Part shown: piece by piece, positions 59,600 through 64,000 of the stretch | Layout: every line of letters starts with the position of its first letter | How positions within the stretch are numbered: position 1 is the stretch's first letter | Source of the DNA: Tetramitus jugosus | Taxonomy: Eukaryota; Heterolobosea; Eutetramitea; Acrasida; Vahlkampfiidae | Direction of reading: 5' to 3' | Assembly: GCA_937625935.1 (NCBI GenBank) | Contig: OW569366.1 | Location: 434,001 to 498,000, forward strand | DNA: 64,000 nucleotides | Translations under genes and position numbers: made by a program | The notes under the pieces: generated by a model | Told to the model about the DNA's origin: nothing | The model's input: the letters and a program-made list of their open reading frames with translations, nothing else | Databases searched by the model: none

Positions 59600-60284
59600 T
59601 CCCGGATCAATGGCTCAGCATCTTCTCGCTCGAGTGATGGCCAATGCATGATTCGATCCGCAAGCAACCTTGACGACTTCTTCCAACTCTGGAATATGAA
59701 GAGGCAACACGAGTTGGAAGAAGTCGTCAAGGTTGCTTGCGGATCGAATCATGTTCCACAAAAAACGTGTGATAGGAAACGAGTTGAGCATAGTCGTTCC
59801 TCTCCCATACACTTGGCCATTTTCTGTCAGCATCACCAGAAAGTCGTCGCCATAAGCAACTTCTACTACAGGAACTGGGAGGTGTAATGGTTCGGTGTTA
59901 TGTTATCCAGTAACATGAACACTTCCTCGCTCAGCAAAACAACACCGCCATGGCACATGCACGCTAGCGCTTTCACTTTGAGATCCTTCTTTTGTCTGAA
60001 GAAAGTACACAATGGGTGAAAGGGAAGCCTCATGATGGGATGGTTTGTGTCTTGTTCGTCCATTCGTGTTGGAGCCCACCCCATAGACGTGTCTGTCGCT
60101 GGCCATCATGATTGATTCTTTCTTGTTGCTTCAACTTCGCTTGATTGGTTCTCTCTTGTTCCTTCAACCTCTCTTGAATTGTTTGCAGTTCCTCTTGGAT
60201 CTTTTCAAATTTGCGATTAGTTTGGTTCATAAAATCTTTGACAGACTGCTCCTTGTAAAATTTTGCCCTCTTCACCAACGGCAT
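59600..60284 (-). pseudogene. Decayed coiled-coil/RCC1-repeat gene
   Basis: Minus-strand reading in three frames: MPLVKRAKFYKEQSVKDFMN with a coiled coil IQEELQTIQERLKEQE (start 60284); then DRHVYGVGSNTNG, an RCC1 blade; then KDLKVKALACMCHGGVVLLS; then GQVYGRG, and ELEEVVKVACGSNHALAITR, another blade. Each join needs a frameshift. A perfect 42-nt inverted duplication (59648..59752) interrupts the last blade. It is a relative of the intact RCC1 gene at 12.7 kb by type. Confidence 0.65.
59648..59752. repeat. Perfect 42-nt inverted repeat with 21-nt spacer
   Basis: Bases 59648-59689 are the exact reverse complement of 59711-59752. The arms encode the RCC1 blade segment EEVVKVACGSNH in one direction. 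It is therefore a copy of part of the gene inserted in reverse beside itself, as made by template switching at a fork, or a cruciform. Absence of any mismatch suggests a recent event in a region otherwise decayed, or an assembly artefact. Confidence 0.9.
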
Positions 60285-60707
60285 CTTGAAATCAGCAGTA
60301 CTCCGCAAGGGTCTTTTCTGTGCCAACACAAACTGGCTCCTTCATTTCCCCGAAGTCCCTAAAATTTACTTCAGAAGTGATCTGAAAAGCTTCGATGAGT
60401 CCGGCTTCAGTGAGCATCTCTTGAGAATTAGATTTTTCTTCAGAGTTGTACATGGGAGTTGTTTCAAAAGGAGAAAGATTAAATTCAGATATTGTTTGGT
60501 TTGTTTTATCTTCGAAGTAAAGAGCAAAAAGATCTTCGCTTCAAAAGACCTTAAAATCGTAGATAGCGGTTTTTCTGATTGTAATTTATAAAATGGCGCG
60601 TATTCTGTCAGACTGATTCCAGAGTTGTCTCGAGGTCCCGAACCGACAGAAACATGTTCAGCACAATTTGAGTGTTAGTTACATAACTCAGTCTAGGTAG
60701 ATTTTCA

Positions 60708-62916
60708 TTGAGCGTGGTCACCGTGGATTCAGCTGATTACTTAAATGAGATTTGGGTCGTTGGTAACAACACTATTGGTAGCTTGGGAGTGTTGAATAGT
60801 CCTGACAGCCTGCCACCAGCTTTTCTCTCCTGGACAAAGCTCTCTGATCAAAGGTTTCCCAACGGCGCCACCATTCAATCCCTCTACAGTAATCTCTTTG
60901 TTCTCACAAGTGACCAAAAGCTTCATGTTCAAGGAGATGTCTCAAGATTACCTGATCCTCAAACCAACGTCCTCTCCCCTACTGTCATCAATGTATACTC
61001 GGATGAAAGCGAAGAGATGACGATTGAGAAGATAGCTGCTGGTTTCTCTGCCTCTGGAGCCATTGGAAAATTGTTCTTGTGGGGCGCTCAGAGATACCCA
61101 AACGCCTTCTTGACCAAGGGAGAGTCAAAGCTACACGTCTTTGCACCAAAGGAGTTCAACGGATTGAAGGCAGTCAACGTCACTAGTATTGCATTTGGTA
61201 CCACTGATGGTACTGCTACTTCACACTCTGCTGTTGTCTGCTATCCGTTTACTCCTACTACGTTCTTCGTGTCGTACAATGATAACTCTCAAGCTGGTTT
61301 ATGGGGTAGCAATCAACAGTATCAATTGGGATATCAGTACTTAAACGGAACATATGCTCCAGTGTACGATATCGGTAGCATCTTGACCAGAAACAGAAAG
61401 ATTCGTGAGTATGCAGTCAGTGGACGTCATACGTTTGCACTCGGTCAGGAAACGACACCAAGGTGTATGAGATGTATGTGTGTGGAAATGGACGTGTGGG
61501 TCAATTGGGTGCTGCTCCAAGTCTCATTGAACGTAGTACCCTGCTCCAAACACAATCGGCAACGAAGATTGCCGTCGGAGATTGGCACAGTCTCTACGTT
61601 GACAGGAATAACACTGCATGGGATGCTGGTGACAACACAGATGGCAGAGCTGGTTTCGTTGTTGCACTTTACAGTTCACAGTGGATGCCAATTTCTCTTG
61701 GTGCTGTTTACAAGGTGTTCACGGGAACCAAGTGCTCATTCTTTCTGTTGCAAGACGGTACTCTGTGGGCTTCTGGAAGCAATGTTGATGGTCAACTTGG
61801 ACTTGGTAACACAACTACAACTGTCAAGACTCCAACTCAAGTGACTGGTCTCACTGGATCAGTGCTCTACGTGTCTACTGCAACCGGAGGTGGTGCTCAT
61901 ACCTTTATTTTGATGACTGACGGAAGAGTATATGTCAGTGGAAGAAACGATAAGGGTCAATTGGGTCTAGGTGACACTACTACTTGATACAGTTTTGTGG
62001 AACTCGCAATTCCTGATGAACATCCTGATTTGGATGTGGCTGCTGGTTTTGATCTCATCCTAGTTGGTATGGATGGAACTGTGAAATGGCCACATGCTTC
62101 GGATCCAATGCATCAGATCCACGTGTATGCTCCTCTCATGGTTCTTGTCTTCAACCTGATACCTGTCAGTGTCCGTCATCATATTCTGGAAATGATTGTT
62201 CTGTACCAATTTGCTTTGGGAAATTAGCTATAGATTCTCTTGTGTGCTCAGGAAATGGTCAATGAATTGCTCCTGATACTTGTCAATGCAATCGTTCAGA
62301 TAATACTACTTTTGACTGCAAGAAACTTCCTGTCGATGAGTGCGAAGGATGATGAGCAGTGAAATTTTTGGAGCATGGAACTCTGAGTCTCTTCAGTTTT
62401 TCATTTCAATGACCAACAAGAGATTTCCACCTTCGATGAGGCACTTGATCACTTATGAAGCATTTAATGCTTAAAATTTGTTCCAAAACTCCACTGTCTC
62501 TATTGGAGAGCCAATTTCAAAAAGTAACTGCACCAACGGCTACAGAGTTGTGATTCCATGAACTTCGTCTCGACTCAAGAGAGAACATCTCACTTCGTCT
62601 GATTCCAGTGGAGATCAAATCCTCAAAATCTGGGCGACGTATCTATGCACAATTGAGCAGTCAGACATTCACAGTGTTCAACACTACTAGCAATCAGGCC
62701 CAAGAATTGATCAAGTTGTCTGTCCAATCTGTGTATCCAAGAGAAGGTGATCAAGTTATTGTTATTGGCTCTGAGTTGAGTATCTTGATGAGTGGATCTA
62801 CTCGTTCAGAAGTTTGGGTTCTGGAAGTTTGGGTTCTGATCAGAAGTACCACCAAACAAGCAATCATTCAACTCTTGAAACAGTCCAGTCGAAGTCCGTA
62901 CACCATATGGAGCTGA
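60708..62916 (+). pseudogene. Decayed RCC1/EGF-like surface protein
   Basis: First frame, 60708 to about 61455: RCC1-like blades with IWVVGNNTIGSLGVL and GSNQQYQLGYQYL. A shift near 61455 leads to VYEMYVCGNGRVGQLGAAPS, WASGSNVDGQLGLGNTTTTV and VYVSGRNDKGQLGLGDTTT, cut by TGA at 61985-61987 and continuing in the same frame as YSFVELAIPDEHPDLDV. After another shift near 62090 come EGF-like Cys loops, CSSHGSCLQPDTCQC and CSGNGQ, a TGA at 62263-62265 in the place of an expected Cys codon, then APDTCQC. A last piece at 62608-62916 (KLSVQSVYPREGDQVIVIGS) has a short tandem duplication near 62812-62840. Such RCC1-EGF chains are large secreted or surface proteins. Confidence 0.75.
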
Positions 62917-63335
62917 TCCAAAAGCATAGGAATATCCCTCCAGAATTCTTTATAGTCTTCTTGCCTTCCTTGCATCTTTTCAAACTCAAAAGTAGCTCCC
63001 TTAGCAATATGAATCAACGAGTACTTGGCTGACAAACGATGCTTCTCATAATTCATTTTGGCGTTCCAATAATTGTTGATCATTGGGCTGAATTGAACAA
63101 GGACTAATTCCAATGCTGAACCAGTGTCACTCACTCTTTGTTGAATTTGGGGAGTTTCAGTGTCGACGACTATGGGTACATCAATGACTTGGTTCCATTG
63201 TTGGCACACCAAGGATAGAGTAACCAATTGTTTTTCAGTGGTCAGGAACTTGAAGATGTGAATGATCTCGGGTGGAATGAGGTTGTTTGATTTTTGGGGT
63301 AAACCAAAAACAAAAATTTTGAGGAGAGCGCAAAA
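62868..63335 (-). pseudogene. F-box gene remnant lacking a start codon
   Basis: The frame reads NNLIPPEIIHIFKFLTTEKQ then LSLVCQQWNQVID, a clear F-box, followed by about 100 helical residues and a stop at 62868. From the stop upstream at 63336 to the F-box there is no ATG and no convincing splice acceptor in the right phase. The gene may have lost its start, or use an upstream exon that I cannot see. It overlaps the end of the RCC1/EGF remnant by 49 bp. Confidence 0.5.
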
Positions 63336-63416
63336 TCACAAACCCTCCCACAAGAAAAAAAAAATAATAAATCACAAAATCTGTTTCATTTTCCACAACT
63401 CCAACACTAATTTATT

Positions 63417-64000
63417 TCACATTGTATTTTCAACTTCACCGAGTTCCTCACAATCGACCACAGTAAACTCACCAATAACTTCGAAGTCCTTTTGTCTCTC
63501 CAGAGCTATTTCATGATCTGACTCCATATAAGAAAGAATAACATCATTACCAACAATATCTTTGGCCTCAATCAACAACTCTTGATAATTTCTGCAAAAT
63601 ACCTTCCATTTTTTCCCGTGGTATTGTAAAAATAAGTATTTTCCTTCCTGTTCATTAACTGTAACATCCGAATCCTTCTTAATCAACTTACTACAAAGTT
63701 GAATCAGTGAAGCATATTCACGCATTACATTCATCATCTCTTTTTGACTACTGGCATAATTAATATATGATTTAGCTTGCTCGGCAGCTATGTAATTGTT
63801 TTTCACAACAGACTCCTCATATCTTTTGTTTCTTTGTAACATATCATTTGAGTCGCAAACATTTTCAGCTAACTGAGACATGTCATTTGGCATGGACGTA
63901 GTACTATAAGACAAACAATTTTCATCTTCAAAGAGCATGACATAAGCCTCATCTAAAGTAGACTCCTTTTCACAGTACACACGAATTTGGTCATGTGGCC
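63417..64000 (-). CDS. C-terminal part of a protein with a PB1-like domain
   Basis: 194 residues, open at the right edge of the window; no start codon is inside. The first 20 residues read IRVYCEKESTLDEAYVMLF. A helical middle part follows (EEQAKSYINYASSQKEMM-like). The C-terminus has KYLFLQYHGKKWKVFCRNY, ELLIEAKDIVGNDVILSYM and a D/E-containing loop ESDHEIALERQKDFEVIGEF. Order and spacing resemble a PB1 domain: a basic start with Lys, then an acidic OPCA-like loop. It would mediate protein pairing. Family otherwise unknown. Confidence 0.5.
   Translation of the reverse strand, partial: PHDQIRVYCEKESTLDEAYVMLFEDENCLSYSTTSMPNDMSQLAENVCDSNDMLQRNKRYEESVVKNNYIAAEQAKSYINYASSQKEMMNVMREYASLIQLCSKLIKKDSDVTVNEQEGKYLFLQYHGKKWKVFCRNYQELLIEAKDIVGNDVILSYMESDHEIALERQKDFEVIGEFTVVDCEELGEVENTM

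Overview
The window is nuclear DNA from a free-living protist, most likely a heterolobosean amoeboflagellate of the Naegleria type (inference). It carries spliceosomal introns, eukaryotic genes such as eIF3a, taxilin and URM1, cilium-linked genes (CSTPP1, TSNAXIP1 and FAM221 types), very long Asn/Gln/Ser/Thr runs, and fusions of F-box, Kelch and Rho-type GTPase domains. Genes are closely packed on both strands with short spacers. I resolved nine introns of 69 to 144 nt, all GT...AG with donors mostly GTATGT or GTAAGT. They were placed by joining reading frames and by comparison with remembered family sequence, not by transcript data.

Layout. 0-9.2 kb: a cut-off pseudouridine synthase, a J-domain membrane protein, an L-2-hydroxyglutarate dehydrogenase relative, a CSTPP1 homologue, a P-type ATPase and a SLC35-type sugar-nucleotide transporter. 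Two identical 5S rRNA genes lie at 9.24 and 17.57 kb, outside any array, with a shared upstream heptamer. 9.4-12.7 kb is gene-poor with eroded ORFs. 12.7-19.8 kb: an RCC1-repeat protein, a secreted Cys-rich protein, an F-box/degenerate-GTPase fusion, an AlkB-type dioxygenase and a FAM221 protein. 20-33 kb is a dense block: SH3-DH-PH RhoGEF, SET-domain protein, taxilin, eIF3a, a TSNAXIP1-like coiled-coil/EF-hand protein and URM1.

33.6-50 kb: a low-complexity protein, a GNAT-domain protein, a 1216-residue repeat protein ending in zinc ribbons, a second P-type ATPase with a PEELP motif, a Kelch/F-box/Rac-like fusion, an FkbM methyltransferase, a PhyH-type dioxygenase and a coiled-coil protein. 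50-56 kb and 58.3-63.3 kb are decayed. They hold frameshifted remains of a REJ-domain membrane protein, a 7TM-RGS-like receptor, RCC1/EGF-type proteins and an F-box gene, with a perfect 42-nt inverted repeat and a second inverted-repeat block. Between them sit an exostosin-type (GT64) glycosyltransferase and a small methyltransferase, both type II membrane proteins. The window ends inside a gene with a PB1-like C-terminus.

How the genes fit together. Rho signalling is represented by a RhoGEF and a Rac-like fusion; a second fusion joins an F-box to a degenerate GTPase. In both fusions the F-box suggests use of SCF ubiquitin ligase. Several products point to the flagellate stage. A loose set of Golgi-type enzymes points to surface glycan modification. 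The window contains no prokaryotic operon, CRISPR array or complete mobile element that I can recognise.
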